A stretch of DNA of 64,000 nt from Chromatiaceae bacterium. Its GTDB lineage: Bacteria; Pseudomonadota; Gammaproteobacteria; Chromatiales; Chromatiaceae. Under the pieces are notes generated by a model. It searched no databases. It was given only the letters and a program-made list of their open reading frames with translations, and was not told the DNA's origin. The stretch covers positions 496,001-560,000 of the forward strand of contig JACKMT010000001.1 in NCBI GenBank assembly GCA_024235255.1. Reading direction: 5' to 3'. This document shows positions 54,873 to 63,744 of this stretch, piece after piece; position 1 is the first letter of the stretch; every line of letters starts with the position of its first letter. The position numbers were made by a program, and so were the translations under genes.

Positions 54873-56234
54873 TCATACGGCAGCGCGCTCCCTATTCTCG
54901 CGGTTGATTGCCTTGGCTATGCGAAAATACTGCACCAGCGGAATCCCGGATGGGCAGACGTAAGTGCAACAGCCGCACTCGAAACAATCGTTAAGATGGT
55001 ACCTCTTCTCCATTGTTTCGTATTGACGCTTGGCAGCCAGCATACCCAGTTCGGAAGGATTGAGGTGAATGGGGCACGCCTGTACGCAGTGCGCGCAGCG
55101 AATACAGGGCCATACCTTCTTGGGAATCTGCTTCGACATACTCTCTTCGGTCAGTACCAGTATGCCCGATACACCCTTGGTTACCGGCACATCCAGAGAA
55201 GCGACCGAAACACCCATCATTGGACCACCCATGATCAGCTCTCTGGCATCGCCCTGAAATCCAAGCTGCTCCAGCACATGACGCAGCGGCGTACCCAGGG
55301 CCACCAGATAGTTCCCGGGCTTCTCGATGCCCGGACCGGATACCGTTATCACACGCTCTATCAAACCGTGGCCCTGCGGCAACAATGCGCCAAGCTGCGA
55401 CAAAGTGGCCACATTGTACATGCTTACACCGACAGCGGATGGGTAGCCGCCGCTCGGTACTTCACGGCCAAGCAGCGCCTTGATCATCATTTTCTCGGCA
55501 CCCTGGGGATATTTGGTTTTCATCACGCCCACGGTCACGCTGCCATCCGCCGGACAAGCTTTGCGCAACGCCTCGATGACATCCGGTTTATTATCTTCAA
55601 TGCCGATAATCGCCCGCCCGGCGCCGGTCGCCTGCATGGCAACCCGGATCCCGGTGAAGAGATCCATCGAGTACTCCATCATCACCCGGTGGTCCGTTGT
55701 CAGATAGGGCTCACATTCACAGCCGTTCGCCATAACGACTTCGATCTTCTGGCCATCGGGGACAGTCATCTTGACATGCGTCGGAAAACTAGCGCCGCCC
55801 AGTCCGACCATTCCAGTATCCTTCACCGCTTGGATGATTGCTTGTTGCGACATGTCTGCAATATTCTGGTCCGACGAGTAAAGCACTTCCTGGCTTACCC
55901 CTGAATAGAGCTTCAACACAATAGCGGGTGCCTTGGGCCCCCGGGCAGTGGGCATCAAACCAATACTCTTGATCTTACCCGTTGCAGGTGCATGCAGAGG
56001 CACGGACATGAACCCGTCCGCCCGTGCCACCAGCTCACCCCGTACCACCTCCTGCCCCACATGCACGACGGGAATGGAGGGTGCACCAAAATGTTGGGAG
56101 AGCGGCAGTATCATCTCCGGTGCAAACGCGAGACGACGGATCGACTTCTGCTCCGTAACCGCTTTGTACTCCGGCGGATGGATGCCATGGGAAAAAGTTG
56201 CTTTCCCGAATCCGAATAGCTGCATCATGCCCAT
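54873..56234 (-). CDS. rnfC: Rnf electron transport complex subunit RnfC
   Basis: About 453 residues. HGIHPPEYK at the start, a Rossmann-like NADH/FMN region (GLGGASFPTHVKM, ANGCECEPYLTTDHRVM, GGPMMGVSVAS), and two 4Fe-4S motifs, CIRCAHCVQACP and CFECGCCTYVCP. RnfC is the NADH-oxidising subunit. The start could be the TTG at 56243 or one of several ATGs from 56234; none has a strong ribosome site. It follows nifJ by 30-40 bp. Confidence 0.94.
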   Translation of the reverse strand: MGMMQLFGFGKATFSHGIHPPEYKAVTEQKSIRRLAFAPEMILPLSQHFGAPSIPVVHVGQEVVRGELVARADGFMSVPLHAPATGKIKSIGLMPTARGPKAPAIVLKLYSGVSQEVLYSSDQNIADMSQQAIIQAVKDTGMVGLGGASFPTHVKMTVPDGQKIEVVMANGCECEPYLTTDHRVMMEYSMDLFTGIRVAMQATGAGRAIIGIEDNKPDVIEALRKACPADGSVTVGVMKTKYPQGAEKMMIKALLGREVPSGGYPSAVGVSMYNVATLSQLGALLPQGHGLIERVITVSGPGIEKPGNYLVALGTPLRHVLEQLGFQGDARELIMGGPMMGVSVASLDVPVTKGVSGILVLTEESMSKQIPKKVWPCIRCAHCVQACPIHLNPSELGMLAAKRQYETMEKRYHLNDCFECGCCTYVCPSGIPLVQYFRIAKAINRENRERAAV

Positions 56235-56273
56235 ATGCGTCAAGTCTCGTAACCGGTATCTGCCCGGAAATCC

Positions 56274-59200
56274 CTACTGGTACTTCGCTGCCCGTTCGAT
56301 CAATTTGTCAATACCCTTCTCACTGCTGTTCCATGGGGTTCCGGGATGTATGCAGTCAGCGGTGCACTTCTCCGCCGCGCGCACGACATCCTTATAGGAA
56401 CCTGCTTTCGGGTCGATCACAATCGCCTTTTTCTGGTCGTTGTAGGCAAACATCTTGGGGTTGATCTCGACACACTCATCACAGGCAGTGCAGAGCGGTG
56501 TTTCGATCCATACCGCTTCGTAGCCTTCGGCAGCCGCCGCTGCCGGCTGCATTCCCCCGTTGCCTTTGGCAGCCGGTGCACCGGCCGGCATGTTGGGCAC
56601 TGCCGCGGCAAGCGCACTCAGGTCGGCAACGGCCGAGCCGCCTGCCACCATCGAGAAGAGGCCGGTTGCCAGCTTCTGCGCCATATCTGCCCGCACATCC
56701 CTGGCAATCTGTTCCGGATCGATCTGCTCGCGCAGTCCTGCCAGTCCTTTTACCGTATGCCAGAAGTCGCGCCGCTCTTCGGTGGATTTGACCAACTCGG
56801 AAGAACAGATAACGCGCATCAGATGACGCTTTTTGTCCACTGCCCATATGAATGGATACAAGCCTTCTCTATCCTCCTCCGCAAGCTCGATGAACTCGGC
56901 GATGGTTATCATATTATCGTTCCAGGTATCGCGCGGGGCCATGCGGAAATTCTTGCGGAAGCGACCCTCGGTGAGCGCGAAATCAGCAAACGTCATGGGC
57001 ATTTCCATGGAACGTTTGGTGCCGTCTTCTTCCTCGTACTGTAGCGTGTAGTTGGGCCAATCCTCGTCGATTGCGGGGTTGCCATCCAGCGACAGGCACT
57101 CCTCCCAGGTTTCCCCGGCATCCGGATCGAACACCATCAATGGGTAGGCGCGCGACTCGACCGCCATTTTACTCTGCATCTCAGAGGCATCATCAGGTAT
57201 CGCGTGTTCCGGCTGGCAGGGTGCATAGATATTCCACAATGCCGGGCGGCGCGAGTTGAGTCCATCGATATAGCTCTCGATTAGGTGTGTATAGTTGCTG
57301 ATAGCGCCATTGACGGTGAAGGTGGTTCGATGTGCCATGCTGATCAGCGCCATCTCCTTGCGCGTCTCCTCCTTGCCGCGCCAAGCCTGTCCGTGCGGCG
57401 CCATATCCGAGACCTGACCGATAAAGCCGGAGGTGCAGGCCTGGCCACCGGTATTGGAGTAAACCTGGGTATCGACAACGAACACCTTGATGGGCATGCC
57501 CGACGCCAGTGCGCGGGAGAGATTCTGGAAGCCGATATCGTACATCGCTCCATCGCCGCCTACCGCAACGACGGGCGGGCAGAGCCTGAACTCTTCTTCT
57601 GTGAATTTGTTCCATTTAAAGTAGCGATGCTCTTTCTCGATTGTTTCGTGATCCAGCTTGCCATCCAGCTCCATTTCGGCCATGCGGATAGATTTGAATC
57701 CATCCGCCATCTTTGCCATGTGCCCCTCAAACAGTCCCATGGCTACCGATGGAGCGTCCTGGAACAGATGACTCGTCCAGGGGAAGGGGTAAGGATTGTA
57801 TGGATAGGTGGAACCGTAGACGGAGGTACAGCCGGTGGCGTTGACAAAGCCGAGGTCGGCGCGCCCGCGCTGGGTGGTGCCTTCGCTATACTTCCACTTC
57901 AGCTTTTTCAAGCTGTCCAGCAGTCGGGTAACCCATTTCAGCCAATCGGCGTCCAGCGGATTGCCGGCTGTGCCCTTATCCAATGCACCGGAGAGCGTCG
58001 ACAAGGTCAGGTTGAGATCCTGATGTTCGGCAATCGCTTTCTCCACCGCGGCCACATTGCCCAGATCCAGGGTGCCGGCCAGCTTCAGGCGAATGTGCTG
58101 TTCCAGTTTTTGAATCAGGCTGGAAAGCATTTCAAGGTGCTTTTTGACACGGGGCTGCATCAGCGTGGTGACCGTCGCGGTAAACAGATGCAGCGAGGTC
58201 TTCTCGCCGCAGCCGTTGCATGCACCGTCGCCGCAGTCCATCGACCAGTAGGCTTTCTTATCGAGCAGCATAGTCTCGAGCGCGCCGACTTTTTCATCCA
58301 TATCATCGATGCGGATGTAGTCATTTGCAGTGCTGGGCAGATCCAGCCAGAAACCCCAATCCTTGCGCAGCATCTCGATTGCTACGGGCGTCTGTTTCGC
58401 TATCACCAGTGCGTCATCCTGACAGACGGCGACACACTCCATGCAGCCTTTGCAGGTGTAGGGATTGATGGTGATTGAAAACAATCCGCCGCTGCCCTTG
58501 GCCTTCTTCTCCTTGTTTTGATAATAGGGTGCCACCAACGAGAACTTGAAATCGCCGACCGCCTCCCTGAACCAGTCGAACTCCTGCTGCAGTTCCGGAA
58601 GTTGTGCTTCCGGCAGCCCGGAGTCGGCAATGGTGTCGTTAATGGCCTGTTGCAACAGCGGTCGCGCATCCAGGATGCTGCTCTCGGCAGCATCGGCGAT
58701 GCTACGCAGTTTCTTGTCGACTGTGCGCACTGCCCGGCGCAGATGTTTCACCTCGCGCCCCTTGCCTTCCACCCGCTTGATGGCAGTCTCGAATACTTCC
58801 GTGGCACTGTTGACCAGTCCCGGTATCGCGCTGTCCGGACAGATGGTAAAACAGTCGCTGCAGGCGGTGCATTTATCGGGGACCCACACCGGATACTCGA
58901 AGCGGATCATGGTCATATCCCGATACACGCCGGTGCTGGCCGGCATCAGGCTCAGCGCCGCAAAAGGATCGGCGAGATTTTCGTTGCCCAGTCCTTTCTG
59001 GTAGAAATTCCCGGTCTGCTCCCAGAAGCGGTGCACATCGGTCTTGGGATCGCTGCCGGCAGGCAGATTCTTCAGCATGATGGGCATGCTGGGCGCTTTG
59101 AGGCCCCCCCTACCCGCTTGGTTACTCTGCAACGACTTTTCGGTTATTTCTATAATCTGATCGAAGCCTCTACGCACCACCCGCAGATTGTCTTCGACCA

Positions 59201-61244
59201 CGCGGGCACCCTTGCCGCCGAACTTATCCTGAAGCTGATCCCGGATCGCCCCAAACAGCTTCTCTTCGGTCAGGTGGGCGGTCTCCATCACCGGCGATGC
59301 CGCAAAAAAAGCGCCCTGAAATGCGTTCCCCTGCATACGAAACTGCAGTTCGGTATCGCTGGCCTCTTCGCGCGCAATCTGAAATGCGTCCAGAAAGAAG
59401 ACGCGAATCTCGTTATCGACGATGAACTTGCGGGCATTGTCGGGGAACGAGTTCCAAACCTCCGCAGGAGTGGGAAGTTCGCTCTGTATAATAAAGACCC
59501 CGCCCTTCTTCAGACCTGTCAACGGGTTGGAGTGTCCGAACACATTGGGGTCGGGAGAGAGCACCACATCGACGTAGTAATACTCACAGTTCATCCGAAT
59601 CGGCTCAGGTGCTGCCGACATATAATAAGTGGTCGGCTGCCCCTTCTTCTCCGAACCGTATTTCGGATTGGCCTTGATCTCGAAGCCGAGCAGATCGAAC
59701 AACGTCATCGCCAGATTCTTTCCGGTTGTGATGGCGCCCCAACCGCCCACCGAATGCATGCGCACAGTGATCGCCCCCTTGGGCATCAGGTTGGGATTCT
59801 CGCTGCCGCGCACTGCCAGATTGTGGACACCCGGATAGAGATCGAGGATGTTCTGCTGATGAATCTCCTGTTTTGGCGTAAATGCCTTTGCGTGAATGAA
59901 ATCGATGGATAGATAGAAGAATTTCTTCTTCTTTCCATCCGGCAGCATATTCTCGATCGCGCCGATCAGCGCCTCCGGCTGAAGATCGCGGCTGCCCAAC
60001 CCATAGGCGCCCGAAAACAGCGGCGGCAGGTCGCTCTGCGGCTTGGCGTAGACAGGATAGTTTGGATAAGGCATCTCCTCGCGTCTGCCCGCAAGGCCGT
60101 TTTCCAGGCATTTTGACAGGGCTGCCCGGGTTTCGCGCATGATGGGCAAATCCTCCGCCAGCGGCTGATCGGTGCGCTCCAGTACAGCGACCCCCTTGCG
60201 ACCCTGCAGCATGCGGGCAATCAGATCTCCCGGGAAGGGGCGCCACATGACCACGTTGACCACGCCCACTTTGAGCTTACGCGTGTCGCGCAGATAATCG
60301 GCCACCGCCTCTGCCTGCACCAGCATGCTGCCCATGCCGACGATCAGGTAATCGGCGTCTTCGACGCGATAACCCATGACCCGTTGATAGCGCCTGCCGG
60401 TAAGTTGGTAAAACTCCTCCATACACTGGTCCGCAATCGCCGGGATATGACTGAAAAAGTAAGGACGCTGGGCCGCGACAGCCTGCATGTACGCATCCTG
60501 GTTCTGCACGCATCCGGAGAGGGCTGGATTGTCTACGTCCCACACCAGCGGAATACGCCGCCGCTTCTTGCCGAACAGCATCCGCTGCGCCGGGGTCGGG
60601 CACTCGATTTGATCATCCGGACGACCCAGATACTCGGCAATCAATTCACGCTCGGGGACCGACACCGACTCGATAACGTGTGTTGTCAGAAAACCATCCT
60701 GACCGACTGCCCCGGGAGTAAGACTGAGTTCCGCAATTTTTCGCGAGATAACGTTCAGGTCTGCCGCCTGCTGGGCGCTGTTTCCCAAAACCTGGAAAAA
60801 ACCCACATCATCGATGGCAAAGTAATCGTCGTGGGCGGCATGGACATTCAGGCTGGTCTTGGTAATGGCACGACAACCGATATTCAAAATATAAGGCAGG
60901 CGTTTACCAACCGCGCCGTAGAGGGATTCGTGCATATACACAATTCCCTGACCGGAAGAGAAGTTGGTTGCACGCAGGCCTGTCATGGCCATTCCGGCAG
61001 TCACGCTGGCCGCTGCATGCTCCCCTTCCGGTTCGATGAAGATCAGAGGTCGACCGGAGATATTGAGATGTCCTTTAGCCGTCTCTTCGGCCCAGTACTC
61101 ACCCATCTGCGTCGAAGGCGTAATCGGGTAGGCGCCTGCTGCATCGCTGGCTTCACGCTCACACATAATCACCGCACCGTTGCCATCGGTGGAGATATGT
61201 ATACCCGGATACTTGAACTTTTTGTCCTGTGGTTTGCTGTTCAT
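56274..61244 (-). CDS. nifJ: Giant pyruvate:ferredoxin (flavodoxin) oxidoreductase / 2-oxoacid oxidoreductase
   Basis: 1,656 residues, some 450 longer than classical NifJ (about 1,170-1,200). Order: pyrimidine-binding alpha domain (about 15-430; GAYPITPSTQMGE, WRPFP), gamma domain (about 440-700; GGWGAITTGKNLA), two 4Fe-4S motifs (CTACSDCFTICP at 792-803; CKGCMECVAVC at 931-941) separated by a helical insert of about 125 residues, TPP domain (1004-1420; CGDGACNGCGE, GGDGAMYDIGFQNLSRALA, QVYSNTGGQ) with an inserted helical region at about 1030-1120, an Ala/Pro-rich linker (1545-1575), and a C-terminal ferredoxin-like domain (CTACDECVEINPKMF, then CTADCIHPG). It should interconvert pyruvate + CoA and acetyl-CoA + CO2 with ferredoxin. 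It lies between rnfB and rnfC. Confidence 0.93.
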   Translation of the reverse strand: MNSKPQDKKFKYPGIHISTDGNGAVIMCEREASDAAGAYPITPSTQMGEYWAEETAKGHLNISGRPLIFIEPEGEHAAASVTAGMAMTGLRATNFSSGQGIVYMHESLYGAVGKRLPYILNIGCRAITKTSLNVHAAHDDYFAIDDVGFFQVLGNSAQQAADLNVISRKIAELSLTPGAVGQDGFLTTHVIESVSVPERELIAEYLGRPDDQIECPTPAQRMLFGKKRRRIPLVWDVDNPALSGCVQNQDAYMQAVAAQRPYFFSHIPAIADQCMEEFYQLTGRRYQRVMGYRVEDADYLIVGMGSMLVQAEAVADYLRDTRKLKVGVVNVVMWRPFPGDLIARMLQGRKGVAVLERTDQPLAEDLPIMRETRAALSKCLENGLAGRREEMPYPNYPVYAKPQSDLPPLFSGAYGLGSRDLQPEALIGAIENMLPDGKKKKFFYLSIDFIHAKAFTPKQEIHQQNILDLYPGVHNLAVRGSENPNLMPKGAITVRMHSVGGWGAITTGKNLAMTLFDLLGFEIKANPKYGSEKKGQPTTYYMSAAPEPIRMNCEYYYVDVVLSPDPNVFGHSNPLTGLKKGGVFIIQSELPTPAEVWNSFPDNARKFIVDNEIRVFFLDAFQIAREEASDTELQFRMQGNAFQGAFFAASPVMETAHLTEEKLFGAIRDQLQDKFGGKGARVVEDNLRVVRRGFDQIIEITEKSLQSNQAGRGGLKAPSMPIMLKNLPAGSDPKTDVHRFWEQTGNFYQKGLGNENLADPFAALSLMPASTGVYRDMTMIRFEYPVWVPDKCTACSDCFTICPDSAIPGLVNSATEVFETAIKRVEGKGREVKHLRRAVRTVDKKLRSIADAAESSILDARPLLQQAINDTIADSGLPEAQLPELQQEFDWFREAVGDFKFSLVAPYYQNKEKKAKGSGGLFSITINPYTCKGCMECVAVCQDDALVIAKQTPVAIEMLRKDWGFWLDLPSTANDYIRIDDMDEKVGALETMLLDKKAYWSMDCGDGACNGCGEKTSLHLFTATVTTLMQPRVKKHLEMLSSLIQKLEQHIRLKLAGTLDLGNVAAVEKAIAEHQDLNLTLSTLSGALDKGTAGNPLDADWLKWVTRLLDSLKKLKWKYSEGTTQRGRADLGFVNATGCTSVYGSTYPYNPYPFPWTSHLFQDAPSVAMGLFEGHMAKMADGFKSIRMAEMELDGKLDHETIEKEHRYFKWNKFTEEEFRLCPPVVAVGGDGAMYDIGFQNLSRALASGMPIKVFVVDTQVYSNTGGQACTSGFIGQVSDMAPHGQAWRGKEETRKEMALISMAHRTTFTVNGAISNYTHLIESYIDGLNSRRPALWNIYAPCQPEHAIPDDASEMQSKMAVESRAYPLMVFDPDAGETWEECLSLDGNPAIDEDWPNYTLQYEEEDGTKRSMEMPMTFADFALTEGRFRKNFRMAPRDTWNDNMITIAEFIELAEEDREGLYPFIWAVDKKRHLMRVICSSELVKSTEERRDFWHTVKGLAGLREQIDPEQIARDVRADMAQKLATGLFSMVAGGSAVADLSALAAAVPNMPAGAPAAKGNGGMQPAAAAAEGYEAVWIETPLCTACDECVEINPKMFAYNDQKKAIVIDPKAGSYKDVVRAAEKCTADCIHPGTPWNSSEKGIDKLIERAAKYQ

Positions 61245-61346
61245 AACCGCTATCTCTCGCTGCCAATCCTAGTCATTGCGCACATGAAAACCGTAAAACC
61301 TTTCCGTCCCCCGGTGCGTTTAGCTAAAACATAAATAAGAACCCGT

Positions 61347-62216
61347 TCATCCCCTCGGCAGAGGCTCCATGCGAAGGATCTTCTTTGCACCCAACCCCTT
61401 TACTGTTTTCTTGTCCTCGATCCACACGATGGCACCGGTCGGGCATCGTTCAATGGCCACATTGGATGCCAAATCATTTTTTTCATAGTCGACTACCGCC
61501 AGGTTGGCCACTATCTGGATCAAACCTTCGGGCGCATCCGCTACACAGCGGGCACAGGCAGTACAGGCAACCTCGCAATCGTGCTCCGCCTCGTCCCCTT
61601 CCGACAGGCTTTTGCATGCCACCCAAAGCTTGTGCGTGACCGGCTGAATGGAAAAGAGACTCTTTGGACACACTTCGACGCAGTCGTTGCAGGCCACACA
61701 GAGGTCTTCATCAACCACCGGCAGTCCGTATTTGTTCATACGGATGGCGTTGAACTCGCACACTGCTTCGCAGTCGCCCAGCCCCAGACAGCCCCAGGTG
61801 CAGCCTTTTCCGCCGCCCGAGACGAGTGCCGCAGCCCGGCAGGACTTCATGCCCGAATACTCGGCCCGAAAATAGGCGACGTGCACTCCCCCAGCGCAGG
61901 CCAGTCGCGCCACGCGTTTGGTGTGATCGCCCAGTTCAACGCCCAGAAAATCGGCAATCTCCTCGGTCATCGCCTGCGAGTTGGGGGTGCACAATGCAGG
62001 ATCGAGCTCGCCTTTAACCAAGGCCTCTGCGAAAGGCCGGCACCCAGGTTTACCGCAGGCGCCACAATTGGCGTGGGGAAGCATCTCCTCGACCTCGTCG
62101 ATGCGGGGATCTTCATAGACAAAGAGCTTGCGGTTGGCAATCGCCAGAACAGAAGCCAGCAGAATACCCAGACACAGCATAAACACTGCAGCACTAGCTA
62201 TATCGAGAATGACCAT
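61347..62216 (-). CDS. rnfB: Rnf electron transport complex subunit RnfB
   Basis: 289 residues. N-terminal membrane helix (about 5-27), the four-cysteine cluster NCGACGKPGCRPFAEAL, another Cys-rich stretch GKGCTWGCLGLGDCEAVC, ferredoxin motifs CVACNDCVEVCP and CTACARCV, and a terminal RCPTGAIVW. RnfB exchanges electrons with soluble ferredoxin. It is the first gene of the block, and 102 bp separate it from nifJ. It is divergent from the LysR gene. Confidence 0.93.
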   Translation of the reverse strand: MVILDIASAAVFMLCLGILLASVLAIANRKLFVYEDPRIDEVEEMLPHANCGACGKPGCRPFAEALVKGELDPALCTPNSQAMTEEIADFLGVELGDHTKRVARLACAGGVHVAYFRAEYSGMKSCRAAALVSGGGKGCTWGCLGLGDCEAVCEFNAIRMNKYGLPVVDEDLCVACNDCVEVCPKSLFSIQPVTHKLWVACKSLSEGDEAEHDCEVACTACARCVADAPEGLIQIVANLAVVDYEKNDLASNVAIERCPTGAIVWIEDKKTVKGLGAKKILRMEPLPRG

Positions 62217-62769
62217 CGTCTCGGAGCCCCCACCTGTCGGAACAGCATCCGATTGAGACTACGTTGTGATTTTTTTATTAATACGTGATTTATCTAAGAC
62301 CGGTATAAAAAATACCAAGCTCTGATTGATTAATCAATTAGAAATTATATTATTATTCTTTGTTACAGATAGATGACGGTACAACGCACCTGAATTCAGA
62401 TGTTTTGTCTCGATTCAGACAACCCTCCCAGTGTTCGGCAGAGCCGTAGACCATAATCTTGCTGCTGCCATTGCAGAACAATCCATTGTTTTCACGCCTT
62501 TTATTTGAGGCTGCATCTGTTAAGAATTCATCCTTTCTGTCAGCTGAAAAATTTATACAGGCACATCTCTCCTTTTTCGAGAAGGACTCCAAAATTTTCA
62601 TAACATTAATACTAACTATTAATATAGATAATATTCCACTATATTGCGGTTCAATCTAGACCGCTGGATTGCGATAAGTCAGTGAAATGGGCGCGTGGAA
62701 ATTTTGTCTCTATTGTTCGGCCGGTTCTCTATTTGCCAGCTGCTTCGATGCCCCTTTGAGTCGCTCATT
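62217..62769. other. Regulatory intergenic region between rnfB and the LysR gene
   Basis: 553 bp of AT-rich DNA between divergent genes. It includes two dyads at 62302-62338. An 82-codon minus-strand frame at 62353-62601 has an ATG but no ribosome site and no recognised domain, so it is not called. Promoters for both sides are expected; the long AT-rich segments around 62600-62650 are a plausible promoter area for the LysR gene. Confidence 0.55.
62302..62338. promoter_or_regulatory. Candidate LysR operator: two dyads upstream of rnfB
   Basis: GGTAT-AAAAA-ATACC (62302-62316) and the perfect 14-bp palindrome ATTGATTAATCAAT (62325-62338) have centres about 22 bp apart, two helical turns. They lie about 85-120 bp upstream of the rnfB start and face the divergent LysR gene, the usual layout for LysR recognition and activation sites. 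On the minus strand TTGGTA could serve as a -35 element overlapping the first dyad. Confidence 0.45.
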
Positions 62770-63693
62770 ATGGCATCACCCACGCCTGTATATTACAAGC
62801 AGAACCGACTGAAGCAGCTCCGGGCATTCTGCCAGGCAGCCACAACCGGCAGTATCAGCGAGGCTGCGGAACGCCTCTTTCTCAGTCAGCCGACAGTTAC
62901 ACTGCAGATTCAAGCGCTTGAAAAAGAGCTTGAGTCGACGCTGTTCGAGCGCCGCGGTCCGAAGATCCGGCTGACACCCGAGGGGGAGCTACTACTGAAG
63001 CTGGCGCTGCCTCTGGTTGAGGGCATGGATAAACTGCACGAGACATTTTCGGCGCAGCAGGGAGTATTGGCATCGGGCGAACTCAGTATTGCCGCGGGTG
63101 AATCGACGATTCTATATCTGCTGCCGGAACCTCTGCAGCAGTTCACCAGGAGATATCCCAAGATCCAGGTGAAGCTGCAGAATGTCACTGGCGGCAGGGA
63201 TGGCCTTTCCAGGCTGCGGGCAGATGAAGCCGATTTCGCGGTGGGTCCCTTGCCGGAGGTACCCGCGGATATCGTCTACGAGCCTTTGGTCACCTACGCG
63301 CCTGCACTCATCGTGCCGACCAATCACCCACTGGCGATGAAAAAGCAGGTCAATCTGGCAGAGATCAGCCCTTATCCACTGATCCTGCCGCCACCCAATC
63401 TGGCCAGCTGGCGTCTGATCGATACCGTTTTCCGCCAGCATGAACTGACGCTCAAATGCGGTATGGAGGCGGGTGGTTGGGAGGTGATCAAGCGATACGT
63501 GGAGATGGGCATGGGCCTCTCCATCGTCACGGACGTCTGCCTCACCGGCAAAGAACATCTGGTCAAATTCTCACTTGAGGCGTACTTTCCAAACCGCACC
63601 TACGGCATCGTGCTGAGACGGGGCAAATATCTCTCCCCTCAGGCTTCAATGTTCCTGGAGATGTTGCGCGATCACTACCCAAGCGAAATATAA
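62770..63693 (+). CDS. LysR-family transcriptional regulator, divergent from the rnf-nifJ block
   Basis: 307 residues from the ATG at 62770; an upstream GTG at 62695 is open but the added residues are not family-like. Helix-turn-helix at about 10-70 (NRLKQLRAFCQAATTGSISE, LSQPTVTLQIQALEKEL), then a periplasmic-binding-protein-like sensor domain with conserved ELSIAAGESTILYLLPEPL and PALIVPTNHPLA. The fold is CysB/CbbR-like. Placement suggests control of the rnfB-ppdK block. The effector is unknown. Confidence 0.9.
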   Translation: MASPTPVYYKQNRLKQLRAFCQAATTGSISEAAERLFLSQPTVTLQIQALEKELESTLFERRGPKIRLTPEGELLLKLALPLVEGMDKLHETFSAQQGVLASGELSIAAGESTILYLLPEPLQQFTRRYPKIQVKLQNVTGGRDGLSRLRADEADFAVGPLPEVPADIVYEPLVTYAPALIVPTNHPLAMKKQVNLAEISPYPLILPPPNLASWRLIDTVFRQHELTLKCGMEAGGWEVIKRYVEMGMGLSIVTDVCLTGKEHLVKFSLEAYFPNRTYGIVLRRGKYLSPQASMFLEMLRDHYPSEI

Positions 63694-63744
63694 CAACGGC
63701 CTGCCTCAACATCCCCACGACCGCGCGGGATAATGCGATCGGCG

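Noticed and set aside
58518..59912. A 464-codon plus-strand frame
   Set aside because: Antisense to nifJ, whose protein sequence is clearly conserved; a shadow frame.
62353..62601. 82-codon minus-strand frame between rnfB and the LysR gene
   Set aside because: ATG present but no Shine-Dalgarno sequence, and no recognised domain; the region looks like regulatory DNA.
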